Below, piece after piece: positions 11,934 to 23,275 of a stretch of DNA of 31,670 nucleotides. The notes below the pieces were generated by a model that did not search any database, was not told the origin of the DNA, and was given only the letters and a program-made list of their open reading frames with translations. The position numbers and the translations under genes are program-made. Where the stretch lies: NCBI GenBank assembly GCA_021464525.1, contig JADRCO010000526.1, positions 1 through 31,670 of the forward strand. Direction: 5' to 3'. The stretch's first letter is position 1. The number at the start of each line of letters is the position of its first letter. The DNA comes from Rhizophagus sp. LPA8_4_AMF (lineage: Eukaryota; Glomeromycota; Glomeromycetes; Glomerales; Glomeraceae).

Positions 11934-12250
11934 AATACATATCAAGGTAATATCTATTTTCTGGTTACCCGTTTATTTGGAGGGAAAAAAACCTTTTTTT
12001 AGGAACGTAATGCTCCTTTTTTATTAAATCCCTTTAATATGTAAAATATAAATATTGTTTTTAATGCAGATTATTACTTTTAAGGGTCGGATTATACTAA
12101 TCTCCGGTTACAACCTGTGTTATGAAAATCTCTTACCAAATTGGTTCTTATAAACTTTTAATTCAATATTATATAATTCTTTTTTTCTCATTGGGTTTTA
12201 TCTTTTTTTTCAGAAATATATATATATATTATCCTTGAAATATGTAAATT

Positions 12251-13915
12251 ATGTCCAATATTCGTAAAGAAGTTGTTAATTCAACATATAACAGAGCATA
12301 CTCATTAATTATTGATGATGATAAGCATAAAAGATTTAAATCTTTAAAACAATTCATTCTTGACGATGAATCACTTACAAAAGATGAAAAAACAGAAGTA
12401 ATAAAAAGATTTGATGGTGATTATGACTATTTTAAAGTAGTCGAAAATGACGGAGTAAGAAGAAATTGTGAAAATTGTCAAAAAGATTGTTTGGCAACTT
12501 TATATTGTGAATTTTGTGTTCGAGAGTATTTGGAATCAAAATTTCCAAATTGGACATCAGGAAATGATACTATTGATGTGTTAATACAGAACTGTCAAAA
12601 GAAATCACTTATTCCATACATGATTGTTGAATGGATCCCATACGAAAATTTCCAAAATTTTAAATATCTGACCCAAGGTGGTCTCTCTAAGATTTATTCC
12701 GCGGATTGGATTGATGGACATTATAAAGAATGGGACTCTAAAGAAAAACAATTAAAGAGATCTGGAACGTGTAAAGTGGTCCTTAAAAAATTAGAAAATG
12801 TTGAAAATGCTAATAGGAGCTGGCTTGAAGAGGCGAGTTATTTTGCAAAAAAAAAAAAAATTTTTTTTTTTTTTGTGCTAATTTTTTTTTAATAAAATTT
12901 CCTTCTTTTTGTAGGCAACAACTCATTTATTTATAAGTAATAAATGGGGTAGTATCGTACAATGTTACGGTTTAACAAAGAATCCTGATAGAAAATTCAT
13001 GCTTGTAATGAACAAAATGGATATAGATTTAAGAAAATATTTACAAAAAAATCGTAATCATGTTGCATGGAAAACCAAAATTCAAATCACTTTTGAAATA
13101 ATTAAAGCACTTTGTAGAATTCATGAGGAAAGTTCCGTCCATAGAGATTTGCACTCTGGAAATATATTATATTCAGAAGAAAAAAATGATTGGTATATTA
13201 GTGATCTTGGTTTTTGTGGACCTGCTGATAAACCTTTAAAAAGTATATATGGAAATCTTCCTTTTATTGCACCCGAAGTTATTTCTAAGAATCAACATTC
13301 TTATGCATCTGATATTTATGGCGTCGCGATGCTTATGTGGGAAATTTCATCTGAGCAACCACCATTTGTTAATTTCAAACATAATTATGATCTTGCAATA
13401 AATATCATTAACGGCATGAGACCAAGGATAGTATCAGGAACTCCTTTAGAATATAAAGAATTAATGGTACAATGTTGGGATGCAAATCCAAATAGAAGAC
13501 CAAAGATTCGTACACTCTGGAAAAAGATTGAAGAGCTTAACAAATTATTTTATCAAGATAATGAATATACCAATTGTAACATAGATTCTAGTACAATAAG
13601 TCCATCAACTGAAACTAATCATAGCAAAATTTATAATTTTGAAGATTTACCTGAACCGAAAAATGCTACAGAAGGTAAGATATATATAATAATATTTATC
13701 ATTAATATTAATTCTATAATTTTATTGATTATTAAAAAATTTTTTTAAATTTATATATAGAACAAGAAGGTAAATTATCAAGTATATATAAATATTATTA
13801 TGAATTAATAGTTCTAATATATTTTGCATATTAATTTTTAGCTTATTATACTACACAACTTAGTTTAAGTATTCCAGATAGTAAGTGTAATGAATTAAAA
13901 AATTTGTATATGTAA
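12251..13915 (+). CDS. TKL-like protein kinase of the Rhizophagus-expanded family
   Basis: A predicted cytoplasmic Ser/Thr- or Tyr-type kinase of 474 aa; substrate unknown. Exons: 12251-12832, 12915-13674, 13761-13769, 13842-13915. The N-terminal part has a Cys cluster (C73, C76, C80, C86, C89) followed by WTSGN, typical of this glomeromycotan kinase group. Kinase motifs are a Gly-loop-like QGGLSKIY (about 142), the VAIK-like lysine in VVLKK (about 179), HRDLHSGN (270-277), DLG (291) and APEV, so the catalytic residues are intact. Intron 1 (12833-12914) must be GC-AG: only ending exon 1 at GAG before GCGAGT joins WLEE to ATTHL in frame. Exon 3 is a 9-nt microexon, and skipping the last intron would add a different tail ending near 13831. 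Such kinases form very large lineage-specific families in Rhizophagus, so no orthologue name is given. Confidence 0.9.
12833..12914 (+). other. GC-AG intron containing an A14T14 palindrome
   Basis: The donor is GCGAGT instead of GT, and the acceptor is TTTTTGTAG. A GT donor 4 bases downstream (GTTATT) would put exon 2 out of frame. Inside, 12847-12860 is 14 A followed at 12861-12874 by 14 T, a perfect self-complementary homopolymer block. GC-AG introns are a known minor spliceosomal class. Confidence 0.75.
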
Positions 13916-14365
13916 GTTTTAAAAAAAAAATTAATTTTCTTTTCATCTCTTTTAGATATTTAAATTGTATTTTTTCAAGAAGAGTGATACTTAAATAATT
14001 CATATTTATCATATATAAATTCACTACTTATTATAAATTATGAATGGTTTCTTAATACAAACTTGGTGTAATGTAACGAAAAAAAAGCAATTTTGATTTA
14101 GGTTTCACAAGCCCTCGGTAATATCTCGTTCCCTGATGAATGTCACATTTTTATCTGATATTATTCGTGGACAAAATCGTATAGAATTTTATAGAAAAAT
14201 TCGTATAATGCAAGTTCGTGTAACATTCCCCTCATTACATCTGCATCAGCAAAAGCGATCTCTGTCTCTGTTTCCTTGTATTTTAGCAATATTTGATTTT
14301 TTTTTTTGTCACTGGTGTAGTCTTTTTTCTGACAGAAAATTTAAATATAACCGTTAATAAATTTA
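13916..14365 (+). promoter_or_regulatory. Intergenic region and probable promoter/5' UTR of NDUFA13
   Basis: 450 bp between the kinase stop and the NDUFA13 start. The segment 14100-14350 is less AT-rich than its surroundings and holds pyrimidine-rich stretches close to the start codon. An open frame at 14136-14357 shows no domain and ends just before the NDUFA13 ATG. No defined operator is recognisable. Confidence 0.35.
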
Positions 14366-14821
14366 ATGACGTCTATACCGCAAACACAAGACTTACCGAG
14401 GCCCGGTGGTTTCCCAGCTGTTCAATATAAGCGCAATATACCAAGAAGGGGTCCTTCTGGATTAGTCCTTTTTACAAGTATAACGGCCATATCTGCATTG
14501 GGTTTCTATTGGATGACACAGACGATTTTAGAGTCCCGGTAAGTTATTAATTCATTATATTTAATAATTCCTTATTTTCTAAATTTTTTTATTTAATATG
14601 TTTTTATTAGTGAATTAAAACGTGAAAAAAATTGGTCACGTATACATCTTATTCCTATGTTGCAAGCAGAATTTGATCGTGATACATATCGTCGCTCTCA
14701 AGCTTCTTTAAAGCGGGAAGCTGAAATTATGAAAGATGTTCCAGATTGGAAAGTGGGCGAAAGTGTATATAATTCGAAGCGTTATGTACCTCCATCTGTA
14801 TTTATTTTGCCGGAAAAGTAA
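14366..14821 (+). CDS. NDUFA13: NADH:ubiquinone oxidoreductase subunit NDUFA13 (GRIM-19/B16.6)
   Basis: An accessory subunit of mitochondrial complex I, anchored in the inner membrane and needed for assembly and stability. Two exons, 14366-14538 and 14611-14821, join in phase 2 across a GTAAGT...TTAG intron to give 127 aa, close to the usual length. Family signatures are QDLPRPGGFPAVQYKRN near the N terminus, RRGPSG before one transmembrane helix (about 32-50), then ELKREKNWSRIHLIPMLQAE and VPDWKVGESVYN. No cleavable presequence is evident, as is usual for this subunit. The gene converges with the Pol5-like gene, with 274 bp between the stops. Confidence 0.95.
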
Positions 14822-15095
14822 TTGATTGATTATTTTAATTCTATTAAATACAACGCACTTTTTGTTGAAATGAATTTTTTTGGTTATTTTGTTTATTAAG
14901 TGTTATATACCATAATGACAGAAACAAAGCAAAACATTTTTTTCGTTATGGATATCATTTCAAGTAAATGAATCAGACAATTGATAAAAATTTTTTTTTT
15001 TAAAAAAAAAAAAGGCTCCGTAATAATACGACACAACTAATATTTGTATAATTTTTTGCTAAGTTATTTCGAAGAAAAAAAACCATATCACAATT
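14822..15095. terminator. Shared 3' region between convergent genes
   Basis: The 274 bp between the NDUFA13 stop (+) and the Pol5 stop (-) must contain both 3' UTRs and polyadenylation regions. The centre holds T11 (14991-15001) directly followed by A12 (15002-15013), giving a T-rich tract downstream of either gene. No canonical AATAAA site could be assigned. Confidence 0.35.
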
Positions 15096-18000
15096 TCATA
15101 ATTTAAAATTACGTGTAATTTCCTTCACTAAACCATTAATAGCCTGAGAAGATTTAAATCTTGGTAGTTCTTTAATCTTCTCAAGTAGAAGTAAAAATTT
15201 TTTTGCATTCCATAATTTCTTACGCTATAATAAATCGGAGTCGAATTTAGTTAATAAATTGATTTTACTTATAAAAATAAGAATAATTTACAATACTTAC
15301 CTCTTCTATCGGTATTTCAACACTAGTCCTTTTAATTGCAAGACTAGCGAATTTCAGAATCGACTTTAATGTTTGAGAATCAAAGTTTTGGCCGCCACAT
15401 TTTAAGTCTTCAGCAACAAATTGAAGAGTATTGTTTAAAGTTTCCCTTATTTTTGGCACTAATTTAGATATCGTGCTGTCAACATTTTCAGATTCCTATA
15501 AACGTGATACATGTAAATAAATAACCGAGATTTCAATCTGAATAAAAATAATTCATATTTACCCGACTTTTCTTTGGTAGCGTAATATTTAAAATAGAAT
15601 ATGACACATCATAAGCATTCATGACCTTTTTGAGATTCTTTGCTACTTTTGGATCAGCATATCCAAGGAATATTTCAGAAAAATGCCATGGTATTTGAGG
15701 AATATGATTAGGCAACTGTGAAAAACACTTTATATTCAAAGAATTCGATTTAACACACCAGCTCTTATATGTTGATTCATAAATAGCAATGGCCTTTTTA
15801 ATATGTTGATTCATGACCTCTCCTGAAGTGTTTCTGTTTTCCTCATATTTATAACGTCGGACCATAGATTTAAGCAGGAACGCACTAGAATTCCAACACA
15901 ATTTCATCATGTCACCAAAGCTTGATTTGCGAGCCATATCCTGAATGTTTTCTAATAAAGTAAGCACTTTATTTTCATCAAATTCGGTGGGACCATCCTT
16001 TATTACAATAATTTTAGTACTTAGATCAAATGCACTCTTGGCAATTTCATCAGTTTTTGCATTCTTTGATATCTCAAGCAAAGGAACAATTAACTCAAAA
16101 ATAAGTGGATTATTTGGCTGTTCCTTAACAAAAATTTTCAACAATCCAATGACTTTGTGTTTATAATGAATTCTTTGGTATTTAGCATCTATGACGTAAA
16201 AAATAGTTAGCTAAAAAACATCGAATCTAAAATTGATGAAATATAATTACCTTGCCTTTTTTTCTTCTCGAATTTCTTTTGTTTGAAAAACTCGGATAAT
16301 TTAGAATCAAATTCCTCCATAATTCTATCTTGGTTACTTTGATCCTCACCACTATCTTCATTTTCATCCTGTTTATCCTGTTGGCCAATTTCTATTACAG
16401 ATTGATCCTTTACTTCTTTTTTCTCATTATCAGTTTCTTCATTATCTGAATCGTCATTGGATTCGTCGTAAGAATCAACATTATTTTCCTCATCTATATC
16501 CATCTCATCTACTAATTCTTCTTCAACATTCCCTTTTTTACTTATAAGCTATATATGCAAAAATGATATATTTTAATAAATATTGCTTATAGAAAATTTC
16601 ATTATAATAAATACATACATCTAACATTAAACCCAAAGAAGATTTCGTAATACCGCCGCAAAAAACTTTGAAAGCTTGTTCTGTCATGTTGTGTAAAAAT
16701 GCAGACGGTTTTGCAAGGAAACTAAGCAAAACATCTACAATTACGTCAATAGGATCATGATTTTCTTCGGCATTTTCTTCGGTCTTTTTCTTAAGTGATC
16801 TTTTCGATTGTACGAACATTTTGTTAAAACATACTTGCAAATCCTATAATACAAACATGGGAAAAACAAATTAGAATTATAACCTTAAATAACGTTAAAC
16901 CCTGATCAATTAATTTAATTTTATAACCTCCAATGAATTCATTGCTTCTTCCGGTTCTATATATAATGTGAGAATAGCATATGAAAATAGCCAATGAAAA
17001 CCTTCCAGTTGAATGTAAAGGTTAGATTTTTGGGATCCTTCATTCTTTGATTCTTCTAACTACAAATTTGATAATTTTATTAGAACTAATGTAATTATTC
17101 TAACAATACAAATAAATTTACCTTTTTTGTAATTTTTTGTAGCAATTCAACTGCCGCTTTCTTTAGGCGCAGTGCTTCTTCACTTAAAACAATTAAAGGC
17201 TCAAGTTGACTGTCATTCTCAAATTTATTCATCAAAGTTACAGCGTAAAAAGCCCACGATTGATCATCGCTCATAAAACCACTACGAGTACGTATAGGTT
17301 TCTCCGTTTTATCTAAATAAATTTATTAATAAACGCATAACAAAAATTAACTCATTAATAAACACCACTCACCACTTTGTAAAGAACGGAAAGTGCTCAA
17401 TTCACCAAGAGCATGAAAGAATCTTGTCCGACAACATTCTTGAGTATTCTCACTAATTATTGGTTTAGGTAATATATATTCTGTGATTTTTTTCGGGGAA
17501 TTATCCGTTTTTGAATTATTCTCGGAGTTTTGTTGATCTTCAAACCTTACCCTTTTCGAATCACGTTTTTTTGATTTTTTTTTTTGAGAGCTAATTTCAA
17601 CCTAAAAAAAATAATGAACATGAATTTCCTAAACATGACAATTTGTTATATGTAAATTCATACCTTATTATTTATCGGTTTATCTTTTATAAGTGTATCT
17701 CTTGCTATATAAAATCCATAAATAAGAAATAATTCTAAAACTAAACGCAACCAGCCTTCTTGGCGATTAATTCGAGAATCTTTCAGAAGTGAATATAAAT
17801 AATTTATGATCCATTGCCGCCGTTGTTCTGTCATATCACTATCACTATAAATAAACAAAATCAGTCGTATTAAATAAACAAACCGAATTAATGTTACAAA
17901 AATTTTTAATTACCTCGATAAATTTTCACTAGGTTGTATAAAAATACTTTTCAGGTATAGAATACACTCCTCAATTGTTTGATTGTTAACAACACTAAGT

Positions 18001-19975
18001 ATTCTCTTGACTACATTAGCACTAGCTTTATCAAAGTCTTGATCATAATATTGACCCAAAAATTGTTTAACTATAACCAAGGCTTTCTGATGATTTTCGT
18101 CACTGACTTGTTCAATAACCTTCATCTGTTAAACGTTAAATAATAAAATAATTAATCAATCATGATAAAAATCTATAAATATGAACTCAATTCAATTTAC
18201 CGAACGTATTGCAGCTTCATGCAAATAACGGTTTTTTTCATAAGAGTTATTTATCAAGGTCCTCATAAAGTTAGGTGTAAATAACGAGGAGATATTCTTT
18301 TCAGGACATAATTTAAGGGCTTTCTCAAATAATTGAAATCCCCAGAATTTACGTTGATGCGTAGTATCACTATCAAAAAGACATTCTCCAAAAGACAATT
18401 ATGTGAATAAATCAGAAATAGTCATTATTTTATAAATTTGGTATAGAAAATTTCTTACCATCCACAACCACCTTCCAAAATTGCTCAAAGGTAACTGTTT
18501 GTTTTCCAGGTTTATCATTAGAAGGAAAAATAATCCAACAGAGAATTGTATCCCACACAGAATGAATTCGATGCTCTTGGTTCTGTTGAAATTCGGTCGC
18601 AGATTTGCTGGACTTTGCCTAATTTTATCCACAAAATAATTAAAATATAAGCGATAGAAAAACAAAATACAAATATATATCTTTTGTAAAATACTTGAAT
18701 GGCTTCTGTCAACTTTTCTAAGTTTTTGGGATGGAGTATATGAGGCTTATGCCATTTCACTGTACGTGAATCAACACTATGAACCATAACTTGTTTCCAC
18801 TGGCTGCTTTGTATTATGTCCTATCAGAAAAACACAATATGAATATGGCAGAGAAAAAAAATTATACCTATTTACGCTTGTATAGATGACACTTCAATAA
18901 TGGTCAATCATTACAAGTCGATCAAAAAAAGATATTTACGTTCATCATTCATACCGGGTATTGTGATTCAATAACTATAGCCAAATTAACATCGTCAGGG
19001 TTATTAATACCACCATTTTTATCACTACGTTCTTTCATAACCGTTATAAGGTGAGAAATAGCCTTTTCGTCGAATGAAGTTTTTTTCAACTAAAATACGT
19101 AATAACTTAATAAATGTTCGTTCTTTTTCCAAATCTTTGAATATGAATAAAGAAGATATTTCTTACTGATGGTATGCTTAAAATAATAACTTGATAGCAT
19201 GCTTCTCTAACGTATGGTTTACAATTTGCACAAGCCAATAGGCCATTGATCACTTCGCGATAATCTTCATCGGATGAAGTTTCACGCCAAAGAATACCAG
19301 ATCTCATAACTGATACAAAACTTAAAGCACGTCCAAAAATTTTATCAGATCCTTCCTTTGATTAATAAAAAAAAAAATTAATATTAAGAATTACCATATA
19401 TAATGGTCTAAAATGTTCATACTTTATCTTTGGAAGAAGTCATCGGACAGTTTTTGTCAATTAACGGAAGAATCATCTTAAATGTAAAGAACTCAAAACT
19501 AGCAAGAAGCTGTAGTGAGTTCATTAATTTATTATTATTAATGAATAATCAATTATTTACGGAATTATCACGCGTAATCTTATCTACCTCCGTTAATGCC
19601 AGCGCGAAACCATGTCGGGCACCTGCTCGAGGACTAGTAATTCCCTTCGTCAATCGAAGCATAGCATAAGCCACATCAGGCCCACCCACTTTTTTAATTA
19701 TTTCGATAGCTCTACCAATTAATAAATAATATTTATTTTAACACTAATACCAAAAAATTTTTACTTTGAACGCTAAAAATTTATAAACTGAATAATCACC
19801 CAGAAAAATATCTGATATCTTTAAGATCAGATGCATTTTCGGACTTTGAGAATTGTTGATATGATTTATGTAAATGAACTATTAACTCCTTGGCTGCATT
19901 TTGACGTTCTTCAGCATCTAATGAGGCTAATTGCCAAAAATAATTTAAAAAAGTAGTATCCATTTTCAAGTTCAT
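15096..19975 (-). CDS. POL5: DNA polymerase V / MYBBP1A-like nucleolar protein
   Basis: A nucleolar protein that in yeast (Pol5) supports rRNA transcription and ribosome biogenesis; despite the name it is not a replicative polymerase. I place 18 exons: 19975-19800, 19711-19588, 19509-19423, 19355-19167, 19089-18955, 18820-18695, 18618-18459, 18385-18201, 18125-17914, 17844-17664, 17601-17373, 17312-17122, 17059-16928, 16843-16619, 16548-16251, 16188-15563, 15495-15301, 15224-15096. They total 3600 nt with all phases consistent, 1199 aa. Family marks are TTFLNYFWQLAS at the N terminus, SPRAGARHGFALALTE, KIFGRALSFVSVMRSG, and a long helical-repeat body. A strongly acidic stretch (about residues 800-860, Asp/Glu-rich) is followed by DSKLSEFFKQKK, as in MYBBP1A/Pol5. 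The start may instead be the second Met at 19963. A CACGTG box lies 67 bp upstream. Confidence 0.9.
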
Positions 19976-20207
19976 TTTTTTTTTTTTTTGATAAAAAAAA
20001 CTTTAACTACTATATGATTGGCCCGATTAAAGCAATATGTGCACGTGACATTAAGTTCTTACAGTTCTTATAAAACTTTAGCAAGGTTGTGTAACTCGAT
20101 AATTTTAATACGTAATAGCATTTATATTTTATAACGGAATTGGAAACGAAAAAAATTTCAATTGAGCGTCAATTCGTTTGGACATAGTTACTGTCCTTAC
20201 ATTTATT
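19976..20207 (-). promoter_or_regulatory. Pol5 upstream region with CACGTG box
   Basis: 232 bp between the Pol5 start and the thioredoxin stop on the same strand. It holds a palindromic CACGTG at 20042-20047, about 67 bp before the Pol5 ATG, and an A run (in gene sense) immediately before the start codon. CACGTG is the classic E-box bound by bHLH factors such as Cbf1 in yeast; use of this copy is inferred. Confidence 0.4.
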
Positions 20208-20907
20208 TTATTCATTTGCTAACAATGCTGCATTTTCTACAAAAGCCTTAATTTCTCCTGGAGATTTCACACCAATAAAATTTTTTATCGATTTACCCTT
20301 ATAAAATGCATGCACTGTTGGGAGTGCTGAAACCTAATTATAGAATAAATCAAAAAAGATTCTTATTAGTTGGTCTGAACTAAAGACTATGAACGAACCG
20401 CAAAAATAACCTCATATTTTTTTGCAAGTTCCGGGTTATCATCAGTATTAAGCTTTACGAGAGTAACTTTTTTATTTTCTCCCACAGTTCGTTCAAGAAT
20501 AGGCGCCAACACTCTGCAAGGTCCACACCAACTTAAAATCCAGTTATATATAAGAATCAAATAATTTGCTAGTTTAATACGTTATACATTAAATAAAATC
20601 ACAGCTACAAATAAAAATTCAAAACTTACTCAGCATAAAAATCAACTATAACGGGCTCTTTTGCTTCTATGACTAATTTATTAAATGTATCTTTATTACA
20701 ATCCAATACTTGACCAGAGCTTCTTATAGCAGATGTATGAAAGAAAACGGGAGAAAATTTTCGAGCTATTTTAATATATTGGTTCCCATTAATAATTAAA
20801 ATATCATTGAATAAGAATTTTGTAAAAACTTTATAATATTATTAGTTACCACAAGAATAAGTAGAACGGATAATCATTTGGTTTGTAAACATTTTGAGTA
20901 CACACAT
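20208..20907 (-). CDS. TRX3: Mitochondrial-type thioredoxin
   Basis: A small dithiol-disulfide oxidoreductase. Four exons, 20907-20850, 20765-20630, 20531-20411 and 20333-20208, give 146 aa in frame. The thioredoxin fold begins near residue 43; the active site WCGPC is at 66-70, preceded by VDFYAD, and the cis-proline segment is ALPTVHAF. The first ~40 residues are basic and hydroxylated with almost no acidic residues (RSTYSCARKFSPVFFHTSAI), as in mitochondrial presequences, so it resembles yeast Trx3 rather than the cytosolic forms. The start could be Met1 (20907) or the Met at 20892. It is divergent from TRM112, with 146 bp between the two starts. Confidence 0.92.
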
Positions 20908-21053
20908 AATTTTTTCAAATTTTATCTAAAAGTATAACTCATCCCTCAGAAATATTTGCAGCCACGTGAAGATTGACAAATTTGAAGTCACGTGGAAATA
21001 AATTAAAATTCTTCTTAGTTTTTAGTTTGATTTTAATTTTTTTGTATTTGACC
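20908..21053. promoter_or_regulatory. Bidirectional promoter with two CACGTG boxes
   Basis: The 146 bp between the thioredoxin and TRM112 start codons contain CACGTG at 20963-20968 and 20989-20994. The extended sites CCACGTGA and TCACGTGG are mirror images, so the pair is symmetric about the midpoint. Short spacing and symmetry suggest one regulatory region serving both genes. Confidence 0.5.
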
Positions 21054-21702
21054 ATGCGTTTGGTAACTCATAATATGCTTCAATGCCACGTAAAAGGCTG
21101 CAATTCAAACAATTTTCCGTTACAACTTTCCGACGTTGAAATCGAAATTCAAGAAACTGATTTTAATCCTAAGTTCTTACGAAACATGCTGTCAAAGTTA
21201 GAATGGAATGCTTTAGTAAAAACGGCATTAGAGGTATTTTATTTGTTATTTCCTAACATTTAAGTTAAAATATTTAACAATTTCCAAAAATGCTATCCAA
21301 AAAAGTCGTTTGTCGACGAAATTGTTTTTTATTGATTCTATTAATGCAAGTGTCCACTCTTCGTATGAAATAATTTATTCGATATTTTATACTTGGTCTC
21401 AAATTGTAAAAATATTTTTTTTTAGATTAATATAACCACGCTACCTAATGTTTTACCAAATGACTTGGACGAAGAGTTTCTCAAGATGTTACATAGAGTG
21501 TTATTAGAAGTATATTATCTCTTTTGATTTAATTTTTTTTTTAGGATTTATTAAACAAATTATTAATCTAATCTTGGGATATTTTTTTTCGAAACTACAG
21601 ACACATATTAAACAGGGACAAATGATTTGTCCTAATTGTAATCATACTTATCCAATAAAAGATGGGATACCAAATATGTTGCTAAGCGAAACTGAAACTT
21701 AG
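21054..21702 (+). CDS. TRM112: Multifunctional methyltransferase activator Trm112
   Basis: A small zinc protein that binds and activates several methyltransferases in yeast and humans: tRNA enzymes (Trm9, Trm11), the 18S rRNA enzyme (Bud23) and the release-factor enzyme (Mtq2). Exons 21054-21233, 21426-21509 and 21601-21702 give 121 aa, close to the family length. It starts MRLVTHNML like its relatives. Zinc ligands sit at the expected places: C11 and C16 (CHVKGC), and C98 and C101 (CPNCNHTYPI). DGIPNMLL closes the protein. An upstream in-frame reading exists from 20973, but family alignment fixes the start at MRLVTHN. Confidence 0.95.
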
Positions 21703-21790
21703 CTTTTGACTAGAATGATACCAAAAAAGTCTTTTTGTATCAGATTTTTTTCATAGACATTATAAATTATATAAATTGTGAAAATTAAAA

Positions 21791-23156
21791 ATGTTGGAAT
21801 CAACAAAAATGATGTTAAAAGATCTATATAGTCTCAATAAAAATTTGTTTAAATTATCATGTGTACCGATTAATACTGATTCACGTGATTTAACTCCACA
21901 AAAAGTCAGTATACTTTCCTCATCCTATTTCTTGAAAATGGAGAGTAAAGACACGAAGAAAACTACCTCAGAAGCTACTATTTCAGAAAAAAACTATGAT
22001 ACATGTAACAAGTTAAATGAAATTGCCAAAGAAAAGAAAGAGGAACTTCAACAAAAATTATCTAAAAATGCACTAAAAAAACTTCGAAAACAACAAAAAT
22101 GGGAGGAAACACGTGAAGCGCGCAAATTAGCTTTGAAAGAAAAAGATAAGAGGAAAAAGGAAGAAAGGAGGAAAGCTAAGGAATTAGGTTTATGTTATTT
22201 TTAATGAAACTAATTTATTATTCGGTAAAATTTGTTGCTAAAACAGGATTTAATAGGTCTTATACAGCTACCACCAAAAAAAATCAAAGTTGAACAAATT
22301 CCTAGTGATATGAAAGTTGTTATTGATTTATCCTTTGATGAATTGATGACCGATGCGGTAACTCTCTTTTCTCTCTTTTATATTTATTTGGCATAATTTT
22401 ATTTATTTTAATATTTACTTAAAAAAATTTCTTTATAGGAAATTACATCTTTGTCTTTACAATTATCACGCTGTTATTCAGCCAATCGATCAGCAATGCG
22501 TCCTGTGAATTTATATTTTACTTCATATGGAGGTCGCGTCCAGGAACGATTTAATACCAAACTTCAAAATCACATTAATTGGAAAAATGTGGTTTTTGAA
22601 ACAAGAACATATTGGGATTGTTTTAATAAAGAAAAGTTAGTTTATTTGACAGCCGACTCGAATGAATATGTACAAGAATTAGATGAAAAAAAAGTTTATA
22701 TAATAGGAGGACTAGTGGACAAAAATCGGCACAAGGTAAAATAATATTTGTTAATTATTTTCTGCGGTTAAAAAATTTTTTTAAAGCTTATTTGATTGCG
22801 TTAGAATATATGTTATAATAAATCTCAAAGAGATGAAATTGCCTCAGCTCAGCTACCCATAGGAAATTATATTCAATTGAATACACGAAAAGTTTTAGCC
22901 GTAAATCATGGTTAGTAAATATTTAGGTTCCATCTATTGTTATGTCACTATTTATTTTAACAATTTTAGGTTATCTTTAGTATTTGAAATACTTGTTCGT
23001 TGGTTGGAATGTAAAGATTGGGGAAAATCGTTTTTGGAAGTAATCCCACAACGTAAATTTAACACAATAGAAAGGAAAAAAAGGCAAGAAAATAATGATA
23101 TTGATTCTACATCTTTACAATATCCTGAATGTGGAAGTAATGAAAAAATCATGTGA
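21791..23156 (+). CDS. TRM10: tRNA (guanine-9-N1)-methyltransferase Trm10
   Basis: A SPOUT-class, SAM-dependent enzyme that methylates N1 of purine 9 in tRNA. Five exons, 21791-22187, 22257-22357, 22439-22735, 22805-22910 and 22981-23156, give 358 aa. A basic N-terminal region (SKNALKKLRKQQKWEE then a Lys/Arg-rich helix) fits tRNA binding. The SPOUT domain shows VVIDLSFDELM, CYSANRSAMRP, VYLTADS, VYIIGGLVDKNRHK (about 252-265), ASAQLPIG and RKVLAVNHVFEIL. The first ~50 residues do not match the family, so translation could begin at a later Met (MESKD) and the upstream part could be a targeting sequence. It lies 88 bp downstream of TRM112 on the same strand and converges with CPSF73. Confidence 0.94.
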
Positions 23157-23275
23157 TGAGTGATTTTGTATTTGTAAAACATAACTACCGAATAATCATT
23201 AACCTTTGTTATAAAAAAAGATTAAGTTCGTAAGTTTAATGTTTGTTAGATAAATTTACCCGTTTTTTTTTGTTA

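Noticed and set aside
13764..13831. Read-through C terminus of the kinase without the last intron
   Set aside because: The spliced version gives a longer tail typical of the family, with good GTAAAT and TTTTTAG sites; the unspliced tail looks random.
14136..14357. 73-codon open frame just upstream of NDUFA13
   Set aside because: No domain, ends before the NDUFA13 ATG; best read as promoter or 5' UTR.
15945..16166. Plus-strand open frame inside Pol5 exon 16
   Set aside because: Antisense shadow of a long coding exon.
18399..18787. Alternative minus-strand frames through Pol5 introns 6 and 7
   Set aside because: They read through good splice sites; the spliced frame yields the conserved protein with consistent phases.
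19430..19669. Plus-strand 79-codon frame
   Set aside because: Antisense to Pol5 exons 2 and 3 and the intron between them.
20973..21053. Upstream N-terminal extension of TRM112
   Set aside because: Hydrophobic filler absent from the family; MRLVTHN aligns with the known N terminus.
22952..23182. Minus-strand 76-codon frame
   Set aside because: Antisense to TRM10 exon 5.
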